Positions 35,739 to 43,299 of a stretch of 64,000 nucleotides of DNA are shown here, piece after piece (position 1 is the first letter of the stretch; every line of letters starts with the position of its first letter). The translations under genes and the position numbers were made by a program. Source of the stretch: Catenulispora sp. GP43 (lineage in GTDB: Bacteria; Actinomycetota; Actinomycetes; Streptomycetales; Catenulisporaceae). The notes under the pieces are model-generated. The model saw only the letters and a program-made list of their open reading frames with translations, did not search any database and was not told the DNA's origin. The stretch covers positions 94,709 through 158,708 of the forward strand of contig NZ_JBGCCT010000028.1 in assembly GCF_041260665.1 (NCBI RefSeq), given 5' to 3'.

Positions 35739-37291
35739 CCGACGACAAGCCGTACATCCTGGTCGGCACCAACCCCGAGACCATCCGCACCCTGGTCTGC
35801 GAGATCAACGGCAACACCCTGCCGGAGACCTACGTCACCGACGGCGCGCTGGTCCACGTCGAGCGGGTTTCCGGCTCGGCGCGGGCGGCATCCACGGATG
35901 CGGACAGCGCCCTGCCGGTCGCCGCCGCCACGCTCACCGCGCCGCGACTGGCCGGGCTGCTTGCGGAACACACCTACACCTACCGAAACCAGCTGGTGAA
36001 GAAGGTGTGGACCGAGGAGGAGTACACCCCACCGCCCGGCGTGCTGGCCGCGGTGCTCTCGCGCCGCGAGTGGCCCGGCGTCCGGCCGTTGCGCGGCATC
36101 GTCGGCGCGCCGGTGCTGCGGGAAGACGGAACGCTGTTGCAGGCGCCCGGCTACGACCGCAAGACCGGGCTGTACCTGGCGGCGAAGGTACCGATGGAGC
36201 TGGTGCCGGACAAGCCCACGGCGGAGCAGGTCGCCGAGTCGCGCGGGTTCATCCTGGACCGGTTCCTGCGTGACTTCCCGTGGGTTGCCGATGCCGACCG
36301 GGCGAACGCGCTGGCGCTGATGTTCACGCCGATCCTGCGCCGCTTCGCCCGCGGCCTGACCCCGTTCGGGCTGTTCACCGCCACCATGCCCGGCAGTGGA
36401 AAGACGATCCTGACCGCCGCGACCGGGCTGGTCTACGGACAGTCGGTGCTGCCGTGGACCGATTCGGAGGAGGAGCTGCGCAAAGTCATCACCTCGGTGT
36501 TCGCCAAGCAGGTCGGCGCCGTGGTGTTCGACAACATCGTGGAAGGGACCGCCATCCGCTCGGCGATCCTGGCGCAGTTGCTCACCGCGCCGACGTGGAC
36601 CGACCGCCGGCTAGGTTCCAGCGCCACCCTGGAGTTCGCCAACGACCGGGCGTGGATGGCCACCGGCAACAACCTGTCGGTAGGCGGGGACATGCCGTCC
36701 CGGACCGTGCTGGTGCGGCTGGACCCCAAAACGCCGAAACCGGAGGAGCGCACCGGGTTTGCCATCCCGGACTTGTCGCTGTGGATTCTGGACCCCGCCA
36801 ATCAGCGCACGCTGTTGTGGCACCTGCTGGTGCTGGTCATGGACTGGTGCGCCGCCGGCGCCCCGAAAGCCACCGGGCACGTCATGCGCCAGTTCACCCC
36901 ATGGGCGCAAACCGTCGGCGGGCTGCTGGCCCACCACGGCGTCACCGGGTTCCTGGGCAACGCCGAGGACGTCCACGGCGAGGACGTTGACGACGCCGAG
37001 TGGACCGCATTCCTGACCAAGTGGGCCACCATGCCGGACCTGGACGAGTGGGTCACTACCGCTGCGCTGCGCGAATCGGCGAAGCGGGATTTGCCGGTGG
37101 ACGGGCACCGGCCCCCGGACCCGTGGGACGGCGCGTTCATCCTCAACGAACAGGGCCGGCTGCCCGACATCCGCAACCTCGCCGCACGGCTCCGCGGTCA
37201 GGTCGGACGCTGGCACGGCGACTACGTCCTGCGCAAAGCTACCGACTCCCACGACAAGGGCGCCCGCTGGCACGTGGAGCGCAAAGCATGA
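35735..37291 (+). CDS. AAA+ replicative helicase/ATPase partner of prim-pol
   Basis: The 518-residue protein has Walker A TMPGSGKTIL near residue 220, Walker B GAVVFDNI near 265, and a sensor-like segment WMATGNNLSVGGDMPSRTVLVRLD (sensor Asn and Arg finger). The order is that of phage- and plasmid-type AAA+/SF3-like helicases that follow prim-pol genes. The N-terminal ~180 residues are not recognised. It likely unwinds the element's origin, which appears to lie right downstream (37339-37569). Confidence 0.8.
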   Translation: MTDDKPYILVGTNPETIRTLVCEINGNTLPETYVTDGALVHVERVSGSARAASTDADSALPVAAATLTAPRLAGLLAEHTYTYRNQLVKKVWTEEEYTPPPGVLAAVLSRREWPGVRPLRGIVGAPVLREDGTLLQAPGYDRKTGLYLAAKVPMELVPDKPTAEQVAESRGFILDRFLRDFPWVADADRANALALMFTPILRRFARGLTPFGLFTATMPGSGKTILTAATGLVYGQSVLPWTDSEEELRKVITSVFAKQVGAVVFDNIVEGTAIRSAILAQLLTAPTWTDRRLGSSATLEFANDRAWMATGNNLSVGGDMPSRTVLVRLDPKTPKPEERTGFAIPDLSLWILDPANQRTLLWHLLVLVMDWCAAGAPKATGHVMRQFTPWAQTVGGLLAHHGVTGFLGNAEDVHGEDVDDAEWTAFLTKWATMPDLDEWVTTAALRESAKRDLPVDGHRPPDPWDGAFILNEQGRLPDIRNLAARLRGQVGRWHGDYVLRKATDSHDKGARWHVERKA

Positions 37292-37698
37292 CCGCCGACA
37301 CTCACCCCCGAAACTTCCCGGGCGACCGAGCCGAAACTGATACCGCAGATACCGCAGACCCCGCAGCGACTCTCTCACCAGCGACAACGCGTGCGGTATC
37401 AGCCGAATCCAGATACCGCAGACCCTCCGAGGACGCCGCCAGATACCGCAGGGCTGCGGTATCTGCGGTATCAAGACAGACCGCACCGCACCCCAAATAC
37501 CGCAGTTTTGATCAGGCCATTTCAGCAGGTCAGAGCTCTGTCTGCGGTATCTGCGGTATCTGCGGTATCACTTCTCGACTCAGCGCCAGGGAACGTCAGC
37601 AGGCAACGTGCGGTCCGCCGGTCGCACGCCATGAGATGCCCCCGGCGGACAAGGCGCGGGGGCATCTCACGAGGGTATGGCGACCACGCGGCGGGTAG
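37288..37698 (+). CDS. hypothetical ORF overlapping the iteron array (doubtful)
   Basis: 136 codons from ATG 37288, which overlaps the helicase stop by 4 nt (ATGA). The translation follows the DNA repeats: TADTAD on the left, CGICGICGI on the right. It also runs through a strong hairpin near its end. The residue content is unlike a normal globular protein. The overlap argues for translation, the repeats argue for a non-coding origin. It may be a short real N terminus followed by origin sequence. Confidence 0.35.
   Translation: MTADTHPRNFPGDRAETDTADTADPAATLSPATTRAVSAESRYRRPSEDAARYRRAAVSAVSRQTAPHPKYRSFDQAISAGQSSVCGICGICGITSRLSARERQQATCGPPVARHEMPPADKARGHLTRVWRPRGG
37339..37569. repeat. iteron array GATACCGCAG, candidate replication origin
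   Basis: Eleven copies of GATACCGCAG or its complement (two with one mismatch). Forward copies start at 37339, 37348, 37412, 37442 and 37496 (AATACCGCAG). Reverse copies start at 37391 (GTGCGGTATC), 37454, 37463, 37542, 37551 and 37560. Tandem copies share a base, giving a 9-bp period. Copies at 37442 and 37454 form a perfect palindrome with a 2-nt centre. An A/T-richer stretch lies at 37494-37530. Confidence 0.8.
37632..37669 (+). terminator. hairpin ending the transfer/replication operon
   Basis: A perfect 12-bp stem (37632-37643 with 37658-37669) has a 14-nt loop. It comes just after the iteron array. Confidence 0.65.
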
Positions 37699-37788
37699 CA
37701 CCTAACAGCCAGAAAGCGCTGTGGGGGTACGTGGGGCGGCGAGATCGTAAGACGGCTGGTTTTCGATCGAGGGTGGTGGCACGGAAGC

Positions 37789-38112
37789 GTGAATCACAAC
37801 GGACAGGAACCGATACGGCTCAGCAAGGTGAGCCCCAACGCCTACAGTTTCGGCAGCCTTGAAGGCGATCGCCCTCTCATGATCGGGTGCCCCGTGTGCG
37901 GGCTATGGCGTCCGCTGAAGCGGCGCGGGCTCTTCCCGCACCGCCGCGGCAATGTCGAGGCCGATGGGCGGTGTCCCGGGAGTAACCAGCGGTACATCGT
38001 CGATGTGGACAAGACCGAGTGGAAGCGTCTTCTCGAACGCGAACGTGACCCCGAGGTCCGAAGCGTCCGCGCCATTCCGGCAGGCCTGCCCAGCCTTGGC
38101 AAGCGTTACTGA
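37789..38112 (+). CDS. small zinc-ribbon-like hypothetical protein
   Basis: 107 residues from GTG 37789. It has a CPVCG pair (IGCPVCGLWRPLKRRGLFPHRR) and a second part GRCPGSNQRYIV, giving three or four metal ligands including His. Similar short proteins with a CPxCG...RCPGS pattern occur in actinobacterial mobile elements; function unknown. The ribosome site is weak (GGAAGC close to the start). It lies after the operon terminator, so it needs its own promoter. Confidence 0.6.
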   Translation: MNHNGQEPIRLSKVSPNAYSFGSLEGDRPLMIGCPVCGLWRPLKRRGLFPHRRGNVEADGRCPGSNQRYIVDVDKTEWKRLLERERDPEVRSVRAIPAGLPSLGKRY

Positions 38113-38166
38113 GGCCTACGGCGGGAGCGGTGGGGTCGAGGTCTGACCCTAGTCATCGGTGGTGGC

Positions 38167-38188
38167 GCTGTCATGAATTCTGTCATGA
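38167..38188 (+). repeat. paired CTGTCATGA repeat, right end of element (candidate integrase arm site)
   Basis: Units at 38168-38176 and 38180-38188 with a 3-nt spacer match the left block (24163-24184) except for one spacer base. It ends 92 nt before the attR core. The 38113-38280 gap holds nothing else recognised. Confidence 0.65.
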
Positions 38189-38280
38189 GGAACCAGTGCA
38201 ACCGCAGGTCAGAGATGGAACGCGTGGCGCAACGCGAGGCATCGTTGCAGGTGAAGACCTCGCAGCGACGAAACCACGGG

Positions 38281-38324
38281 CTCGTAATGCGTAGGTCGTC
38301 GGTTCGATTCCGACAGGAGGCTCT
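38281..38324. repeat. attR core (44 bp)
   Basis: Identical to 24026-24069: the 3' part of tRNA-Thr without its 5' half, so not a functional tRNA gene. It marks the right end of the element. Confidence 0.93.
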
Positions 38325-38328
38325 TCCT

Positions 38329-38363
38329 AAAGGCCAGGTCAGATATCTTCTGACCTGGCCTTT
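38329..38363 (+). terminator. original host tRNA-Thr terminator after attR
   Basis: A perfect 15-bp stem (38329-38343 with 38349-38363) with a 5-nt TATCT loop is followed by TTTTAG-type sequence. It is the diverged partner of 24073-24109. Confidence 0.8.
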
Positions 38364-38664
38364 TAGCTTTCGCCAACGGCTATCTGTGGACCTTTCTGGA
38401 CCTTGTGCTGAAGCAAGGCCCGGACCCGATCGAGTTCGACTCCGACCCGAGGGGCCTCGATCTCATAAAGGCACTCTCACGGTTTCACAGCTGCGCCCGA
38501 GCGGATCTCGGCATTCCAGGTCCGGCATCCTTCGGACGATTGCCGCCGAGCATCGACCCAGCCACTGGCACGTTGCGGTCATCATCTACGTGATGCAGCG
38601 TCAGACAATGTCTGGCCTGGGCTTTTTCGGCGCAGCAAGCCGAATTCCCCCTAGGTTGGCACCC
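38364..38664. other. gap between attR terminator and hydrolase gene
   Basis: About 300 bp with no convincing gene. A 21-bp stretch at 38600-38620 is the exact reverse complement of 24079-24099 in the attL-side terminator and is followed by GCTTTTT. Short frames here match nothing recognised. Confidence 0.5.
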
Positions 38665-39513
38665 ATGACCGAGCAAATGGTGCATGTGAACGGGGTCGAG
38701 CTCTGTGTCGAGACCTTCGGTGATCCGGCTGATTCCGCGCTGCTTCTGATTCCCGGGGCGGGTGGGTCGATGGAGACGTGGGAGGCGGGTTTCTGTCGGG
38801 CCTTGGCTGGGGTCGGGCGGTTCGTGATCCGGTACGACCTTCGGGACACCGGGCGGTCGGTTTCGTATCCGGTGGGGGCGCCGGACTATACGTTCCTCGA
38901 CTTGGTGGGTGATGCGGTGGCTTTGGTTGAGCGTTTCGGGGGGCGTGCTGGGGTCGCGGGGTTGTCGATGGGGGGTGCGATCGCGCAGTTCATGGCGGTC
39001 GATCATGTCGAGAAGGTGGCTTCGTTGGCGCTGATCTCGACGAGTCCGGTGTTCCCCGCTGAGTTGCCGCCGCTGACGCCGCAGCTCCTTGATGCCTATG
39101 CGACTATGGCCGATCCGGACTGGGGGGATCGGGGGGCGGTGGTCGAGCACCTCGTGCGGGGGGCGCGGATCCACTGGGGGCCGCTGGGGTTCGATGAGGA
39201 TGCGGTTCGGGAGGCGGCCGGGCGGATCCACGACCGCAGCCGCGACCTGCGCACTGCGGGGAACCACAACGCCATGAAGGAGGCGGAGCGGCCGGTGCGG
39301 GACATGCGGGCGCTGCTCGGGGCGGTCACCGTGCCGACGGTCGTCATCCACGGGGCCGACGACCCAATGCTCCCGCCGGAGCACGGTGCCGCGGTCGCCG
39401 AGGTGATTCCGGGGGCCGAGCTGCTGGTGCTGGACGGGGTGGGACATCAGCCGCCGCCGCGGCCGACGTGGCCCGTAGTGGTGCCGGCCATCGCCTTCGC
39501 GGCGACCGCTTAG
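38665..39513 (+). CDS. alpha/beta-hydrolase
   Basis: 282 residues from ATG 38665 (MTEQMVHVNGVELCVETFG). The triad is clear: nucleophile Ser in AGLSMGGAIAQ, Asp in HGADDPMLPPEH and His in DGVGHQPPP. IPGAGGSMETW holds the oxyanion loop. It is a cytoplasmic hydrolase of the general alpha/beta type; substrate unknown. The frame extends upstream through attR but this is not coding. It is the first host gene right of the element. Confidence 0.9.
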   Translation: MTEQMVHVNGVELCVETFGDPADSALLLIPGAGGSMETWEAGFCRALAGVGRFVIRYDLRDTGRSVSYPVGAPDYTFLDLVGDAVALVERFGGRAGVAGLSMGGAIAQFMAVDHVEKVASLALISTSPVFPAELPPLTPQLLDAYATMADPDWGDRGAVVEHLVRGARIHWGPLGFDEDAVREAAGRIHDRSRDLRTAGNHNAMKEAERPVRDMRALLGAVTVPTVVIHGADDPMLPPEHGAAVAEVIPGAELLVLDGVGHQPPPRPTWPVVVPAIAFAATA

Positions 39514-39523
39514 CGTTTCCGCG

Positions 39524-39973
39524 CTACTCCCCCTCGCCCTCCCCCACCCGCAGCACCAGCGGTGCCGTCTCCGCCTGCAGCATCGGGTCGCCGAGGGGCT
39601 GCAGCTCGCCGGCGTCGCGGAGGTAGCGCTGGGCCAGGATGAGGGTGCGGGGGAGGTCGAGTTGGTGGGTCTCGACGAAGACGGCTTCCGTCCGCTCGCC
39701 TTCGTACGTGGTGTAGCCGTCGTAGGAGAGCGTGATCGCCGTGGTGCCCGCCTCCGCCGTCTCCAGGTGCGCGCGGGCCGCTTCCAGCGTTTCGGGGACG
39801 TCGGCGCCCGGCGGCACCGCGAAGCGGGTGAGGGTGGCGGTGCCGTCCTCGTGCCGTGCGAAGGAGAAGGGGGTGAAGGGCTGGTCGGAGAGTTGGGCGT
39901 TCTCCAAGGCGTAGTCCAGGGCTGTAAACATGAGCTCTTTGGTGCTGTCCGCGGTGTCGTCCCAGATGGTCAC
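39524..39973 (-). CDS. hypothetical protein
   Basis: 149 residues from GTG 39973 (VTIWDDTADSTKELMFTALDYALENA). It reads as a small alpha/beta protein with ITLSYDGYTTYEGERTEAVFVETHQ in the middle and an acidic C terminus (GEGEGE). No membrane segment or catalytic motif. It is divergent from the DUF488 gene with a 53-bp gap and converges on the hydrolase. Not recognised. The longer frame to 40261 overlaps the divergent gene and is rejected. Confidence 0.65.
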   Translation of the reverse strand: MTIWDDTADSTKELMFTALDYALENAQLSDQPFTPFSFARHEDGTATLTRFAVPPGADVPETLEAARAHLETAEAGTTAITLSYDGYTTYEGERTEAVFVETHQLDLPRTLILAQRYLRDAGELQPLGDPMLQAETAPLVLRVGEGEGE

Positions 39974-40026
39974 ACGGTCAGCCTCGCAGACCGGTCGGGC
40001 CGGCGGGGGACTAATAGCCTGGCGGT

Positions 40027-40389
40027 ATGAGTGGTGACTATCGCGTGAAACGGGCATATGACGCGGCGGCCGAGGCGGATGGGAAGCGGGTTCTCGTCGA
40101 CCGGTTGTGGCCACGGGGAGTGAGTCGAGACGAAGCGGAGCTCGACTTGTGGGCCAAGGATGCGACGCCCTCCAACGATCTGCGCAAGTGGCTGCACGCG
40201 CATCGCGATGAGTACGCCGATTTCGAGGCGCGCTATAGCGCCGAGTTGGACGGTGACGCACAGCAGGCCACGCTTAAGGAGATTCGCGACCTACACGCCG
40301 CGCACACCGTCACCCTCATCACCGCCGCCAAGGACGTCGACCACAGCCATGTGCCCGTCCTACTCAAGCGCCTGCGGGATGGCTCTTAG
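40027..40389 (+). CDS. DUF488-family protein
   Basis: The 120-residue protein has the DUF488 (YeaO-like) signature VKRAYDAAAEADGKRVLVDRLWPRGVSRDEAELDLWAKD and a C-terminal LITAAKDVDHSHVPVL. The biochemical role of the family is not established; some members are found in stress and redox contexts. ATG 40027 lies a short way from the divergent gene. Confidence 0.88.
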   Translation: MSGDYRVKRAYDAAAEADGKRVLVDRLWPRGVSRDEAELDLWAKDATPSNDLRKWLHAHRDEYADFEARYSAELDGDAQQATLKEIRDLHAAHTVTLITAAKDVDHSHVPVLLKRLRDGS

Positions 40390-40469
40390 CGCCGGGACGG
40401 GTACCCCAGGCGCGAAGGGAGTAAGCGCTCTGCCGTACAAAGGGATGGGAGCGTAGGGAGGGAATCCTG

Positions 40470-40913
40470 ATGAAGTTCCAGACCTTGATCGACATCGACG
40501 CCGCCCCGGCCACCGTGTGGCGCACCCTGACCGACGTGGAGTCCTGGCCCAAGTGGTCCGCCTCCATGACCACGGTCGAACGCCTCCAGCAGGGCGAACT
40601 GGCCGCGGGCAGCAGCGCGCGGGTCACGCAGCCGAAGCTGAAGGCCGCCGTCTACACCGTCACCGAATGCGAGCCCGGCAAGTCCTTCGTCTGGGAGATG
40701 AAGACCACCGGGGTGAAGGTCCGCGCCGTCCACTCCGTGGAGGACCGGGGCGAGGGCAGGGCACGCATGGTGCTCGGCGTCGAGCAGACCGGCGCGCTCA
40801 GCGGGCTCGTCTCGATGCTCTACGGCAAGCTGACCCGGCAGTACGTCGTCATGGAAGCCGAGGGCCTGAAGAAGGCCGCCGAGACGCTGGAGTCGGGAAC
40901 CGATTCCGAGTAG
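40470..40913 (+). CDS. SRPBCC-family (polyketide cyclase-like) protein
   Basis: The 147-residue protein shows the SRPBCC helix-grip fold: IDIDAAPATVWRTLTDVESWPKWSASMTTVER at the N terminus, VYTVTECEPGKSFVWEM in the middle and a long C-terminal helix (VVMEAEGLKKAAETLE). Such proteins bind hydrophobic small molecules. ATG 40470 follows AGGGAGG. Function cannot be narrowed. Confidence 0.85.
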   Translation: MKFQTLIDIDAAPATVWRTLTDVESWPKWSASMTTVERLQQGELAAGSSARVTQPKLKAAVYTVTECEPGKSFVWEMKTTGVKVRAVHSVEDRGEGRARMVLGVEQTGALSGLVSMLYGKLTRQYVVMEAEGLKKAAETLESGTDSE

Positions 40914-40946
40914 CGCGAGCAGCGCGAGGGGCGCCCCGCCGGCGCG

Positions 40947-42275
40947 TCACTGCACGACGGCCGTGGTGTCGAGCTGCCAGCTGTTCGAGTCCGTGTCGTA
41001 GTCGTAGATCGGACGCCCCTGGGCACCGCTCGTCTGGAACGGCTTGCCGTGGTCGTCGATCTTGACGGTCCCGGTCCGGGAGCCGCTGCTCCAGTCGAGC
41101 TCCAGGTACCACGAGACGTTCACGCTATGCGCGTGCGCATATATGGTCAGCACCTCTGGGTCGGACTCGGAGACCTTAAAGGGAAAGTCGACAGCGGGGG
41201 TCACCGTGTCGCCTTGTTGCCCCGGCGTGGCATGGGCGAGCGGACGGTCGGCGTCCAGATTGACGTTGAACGCGGCCGGCATGATGCCGTCGCCGCATCC
41301 CTGCGCCATGGAGTACGCGGTCCACGGCAGCGGAGCAGCCTTACTGACAGTCCGGATGTGCAGCCCCTGCAGCACCACCGTGTCCGCGGACGTCCCCTGG
41401 ACCGACAGCTCGATCTTCATCGTCCCGGCAGGCACGGCGCCCAGAGCGCTGGCCCAGCCGCGCGCGTCCTGCTCGACCGGCGGCGGGGGAACCTCGCCGG
41501 GCTTCCTGTTGAGCAGGTACCACTGCAAGCACTTGTCCTCCCACTGGTAGGGACGGATGGTCACCGCAATGGGCGGAGCGGAAGAAGTAGAGGGAGCAGA
41601 GGAAGGGGACGAAGTCGGGGAGGAGGATGAGGCAGAGGAAGTGGTGGAGCCAGGCAAAGAGGTACTGCTGCCGGATGTTGCCGCGGGGGAACCGCTAGTG
41701 GTGGAGGCACTCGGCGAAGTCGGCACGGAACCCGCCGCGGGACCCGCAGTCCGCTGAGGACTGGATCCCGACGATGCGAAAGCGACGCTCGCTACCGCAG
41801 CCCCGATCCCTAGGACGGCGACCACAGCCAGTGCGGGAAGAAGGCGACGACGGCGCGGCGGGACCGAAGGCGATTCGGGGTCGAAGTCGGGTTCGGAATC
41901 GGAATCGGGAGCGGGAGCGGGAGCGGGAGTGACGGTCTCAGCTACAGGCGGCTCTATAGCGACCGCCACCTCCGGAACCGCCTCAGCACTCGTTGAGGAA
42001 CGCGCCTCAACCGCCGCCATCCACGACCGGTACAGCGTCGCCATCTCCGTGGCGGAAGCTCCGGTCAACCGCGCGAACTTCTCTATAACGCCGTACTCCG
42101 GGGGCACCGTCTCCCCCTGCACATACCGATGCAGCGTCGAGGTCCCCACGTGCAACCGCTTCGCCAAGACCCCGTAACTGAGCCCCGACCGCTCTTTCAA
42201 GTCCCCCAGCAGAGCGGCGAAATCCTCCGACCCCGGCACCACGCGGCTCCCTCCCGTCCCGGATCGGCGTCCCAT
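40947..42275 (-). CDS. membrane-anchored XRE-type regulator with extracytoplasmic domain
   Basis: 442 residues from ATG 42275 after AGGGG. An N-terminal XRE helix-turn-helix (about 14-75: FAALLGDLKERSGLSYGVLAKRLHVGTSTLHRYVQGETVPPEY) is followed by a Pro/Glu-rich linker and one transmembrane helix (LLPALAVVAVLGIGAAVASVAF). A long Ser/Thr/Pro-rich wall-spanning region and a C-terminal domain of about 170 residues with ECs and Trp-rich segments come last. The layout suits a one-component transmembrane sensor. It is divergent from the DUF4232 lipoprotein (106-bp gap), a possible partner. Confidence 0.8.
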   Translation of the reverse strand: MGRRSGTGGSRVVPGSEDFAALLGDLKERSGLSYGVLAKRLHVGTSTLHRYVQGETVPPEYGVIEKFARLTGASATEMATLYRSWMAAVEARSSTSAEAVPEVAVAIEPPVAETVTPAPAPAPDSDSEPDFDPESPSVPPRRRRLLPALAVVAVLGIGAAVASVAFASSGSSPQRTAGPAAGSVPTSPSASTTSGSPAATSGSSTSLPGSTTSSASSSSPTSSPSSAPSTSSAPPIAVTIRPYQWEDKCLQWYLLNRKPGEVPPPPVEQDARGWASALGAVPAGTMKIELSVQGTSADTVVLQGLHIRTVSKAAPLPWTAYSMAQGCGDGIMPAAFNVNLDADRPLAHATPGQQGDTVTPAVDFPFKVSESDPEVLTIYAHAHSVNVSWYLELDWSSGSRTGTVKIDDHGKPFQTSGAQGRPIYDYDTDSNSWQLDTTAVVQ

Positions 42276-42381
42276 CCCGGCCCCTAATCCGCAGCTCATG
42301 CTACGGGAAACCGTCCCGCGCACGCTCCGGAAGCCTCCCACCCCGGGCGGGCCCCGCCCCGGAACGGACAGGCTCCGAAGC

Positions 42382-43161
42382 ATGACGAAGCGCATCACTC
42401 ACATCGCCAAGCCCCTCCTGCCCGCCACCCTCACCCTCTCCGCTCTGATGAGCATGGCGGCCTGTGGCAGCACCCCCGCCAAGCCCGCCGCGGCGGCCGC
42501 GGGGACAAGCGCCGCCACCGCCGTGAGCGCCCCCGGCACGAGCCAGCCGGGCGGCGCGCCGGGCACCTCCCAGCCGGCCGCGGCGACCGCGGGCCAGACG
42601 TCCGCTCCCGACCCGGCGCAGGCGCCGACCTCCACCCAGGCGCAGGCGCCCGCCCCGCCGAAGACGACCACCACCGCCGCCAAGCCCGCCTCGAAGCCCT
42701 CGAGCACGAGCGCCGACTCCGGCTCGAGCCTGCCGGGCGACTGCTCCGTCGGGCACCTCAAGGGCACCGTGACCAGCCTCACCCGCCCCATCAACCACGT
42801 CCTGCTCACCGTGACCAACACCGGCAGCACCACGTGCAACCTGTACTACTACCCGGGCCTGCGCCTGGACGCCGACCAGCAGTCCGTCACCCAGGCCGTG
42901 GAGGACAGCAAGCCGCAGGCCGTGGTGACCATCGCCCCCGGCGAGTCGGCCTACGCCGCCATCGGCACCTCCGCGGCCGACGGCTCCGGCAGCACCCCGG
43001 TCCTCGAGAAGCAGGTCGAGGTGTTCCTGGAGACGCGGGACCAGTCCGGCTCCCTGCCCGGCTCCATGACGCTCCCCCTGCCCGGCGGCACCTATGTCGA
43101 CGTCGACAAGGCCTTCGTCACCTACTGGCAGTCGGATCTGCAGAGCGCCATCGCCTGGTGA
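42382..43161 (+). CDS. DUF4232 lipoprotein
   Basis: 259 residues from ATG 42382. The signal peptide ends in a lipobox (LMSMAACGS). An Ala/Pro/Thr-rich linker of about 90 residues precedes a DUF4232 domain (SVGHLKGTVTSLTRPINHVLLTVTNTGSTTCNLYYYPGLRL... APGESAYAAI), a beta-sandwich of unknown function common in secreted actinobacterial proteins. It should sit on the outer face of the membrane. Divergent from the XRE sensor gene. The 43162-43299 gap after it shows nothing recognised. Confidence 0.85.
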   Translation: MTKRITHIAKPLLPATLTLSALMSMAACGSTPAKPAAAAAGTSAATAVSAPGTSQPGGAPGTSQPAAATAGQTSAPDPAQAPTSTQAQAPAPPKTTTTAAKPASKPSSTSADSGSSLPGDCSVGHLKGTVTSLTRPINHVLLTVTNTGSTTCNLYYYPGLRLDADQQSVTQAVEDSKPQAVVTIAPGESAYAAIGTSAADGSGSTPVLEKQVEVFLETRDQSGSLPGSMTLPLPGGTYVDVDKAFVTYWQSDLQSAIAW

Positions 43162-43299
43162 CGCTCCTGCGGGCCGGCGGCGGGCAGGTGGAGGCGCCGG
43201 TCGGACATCCGTGGTCCGGCGGTACGGAGAATCACCCGCGCCGCCGAACCACGGCGCCTGACCGGCCCGTTCGAAAACACAGAGCACTACCGTGGTTGC

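Larger units (their letters stand above)
24070..38324. mobile_element. AICE-type integrative conjugative element in tRNA-Thr
   Basis: The element is 14.3 kb long with one 44-bp core copy counted. It is bounded by direct repeats at 24026-24069 and 38281-38324. It carries a tyrosine integrase next to attL, a GntR-type repressor, NUDIX and PP2C cargo, a rightward operon ending in an FtsK/TraB-like translocase and a primase-polymerase/helicase replication pair, and terminal paired repeats. This matches the established layout of actinomycete integrative and conjugative elements (pSAM2-like), specifically the type that replicates with a prim-pol protein instead of RepSA. No gene looks broken, so it may still be mobile. 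It is younger than the split of its host region: the tRNA is intact and both cores are identical. Confidence 0.92.

Noticed and set aside
37339..37569. CRISPR array
   Set aside because: Repeats are 10 bp in both orientations with variable spacing and no cas genes; this is an iteron pattern.
37391..37705. alternative ORF over the iteron array
   Set aside because: Its repeats come from the iterons (ALSAVSAVSAVS); no ribosome site or family match.
38281..38324. possible second tRNA-Thr
   Set aside because: Only the 3' 44 bases are present; no acceptor 5' strand or D-arm. It is the attR core.
38173..38664. upstream extension of the alpha/beta-hydrolase through attR
   Set aside because: The frame crosses attR and a terminator; the family N terminus begins at ATG 38665.
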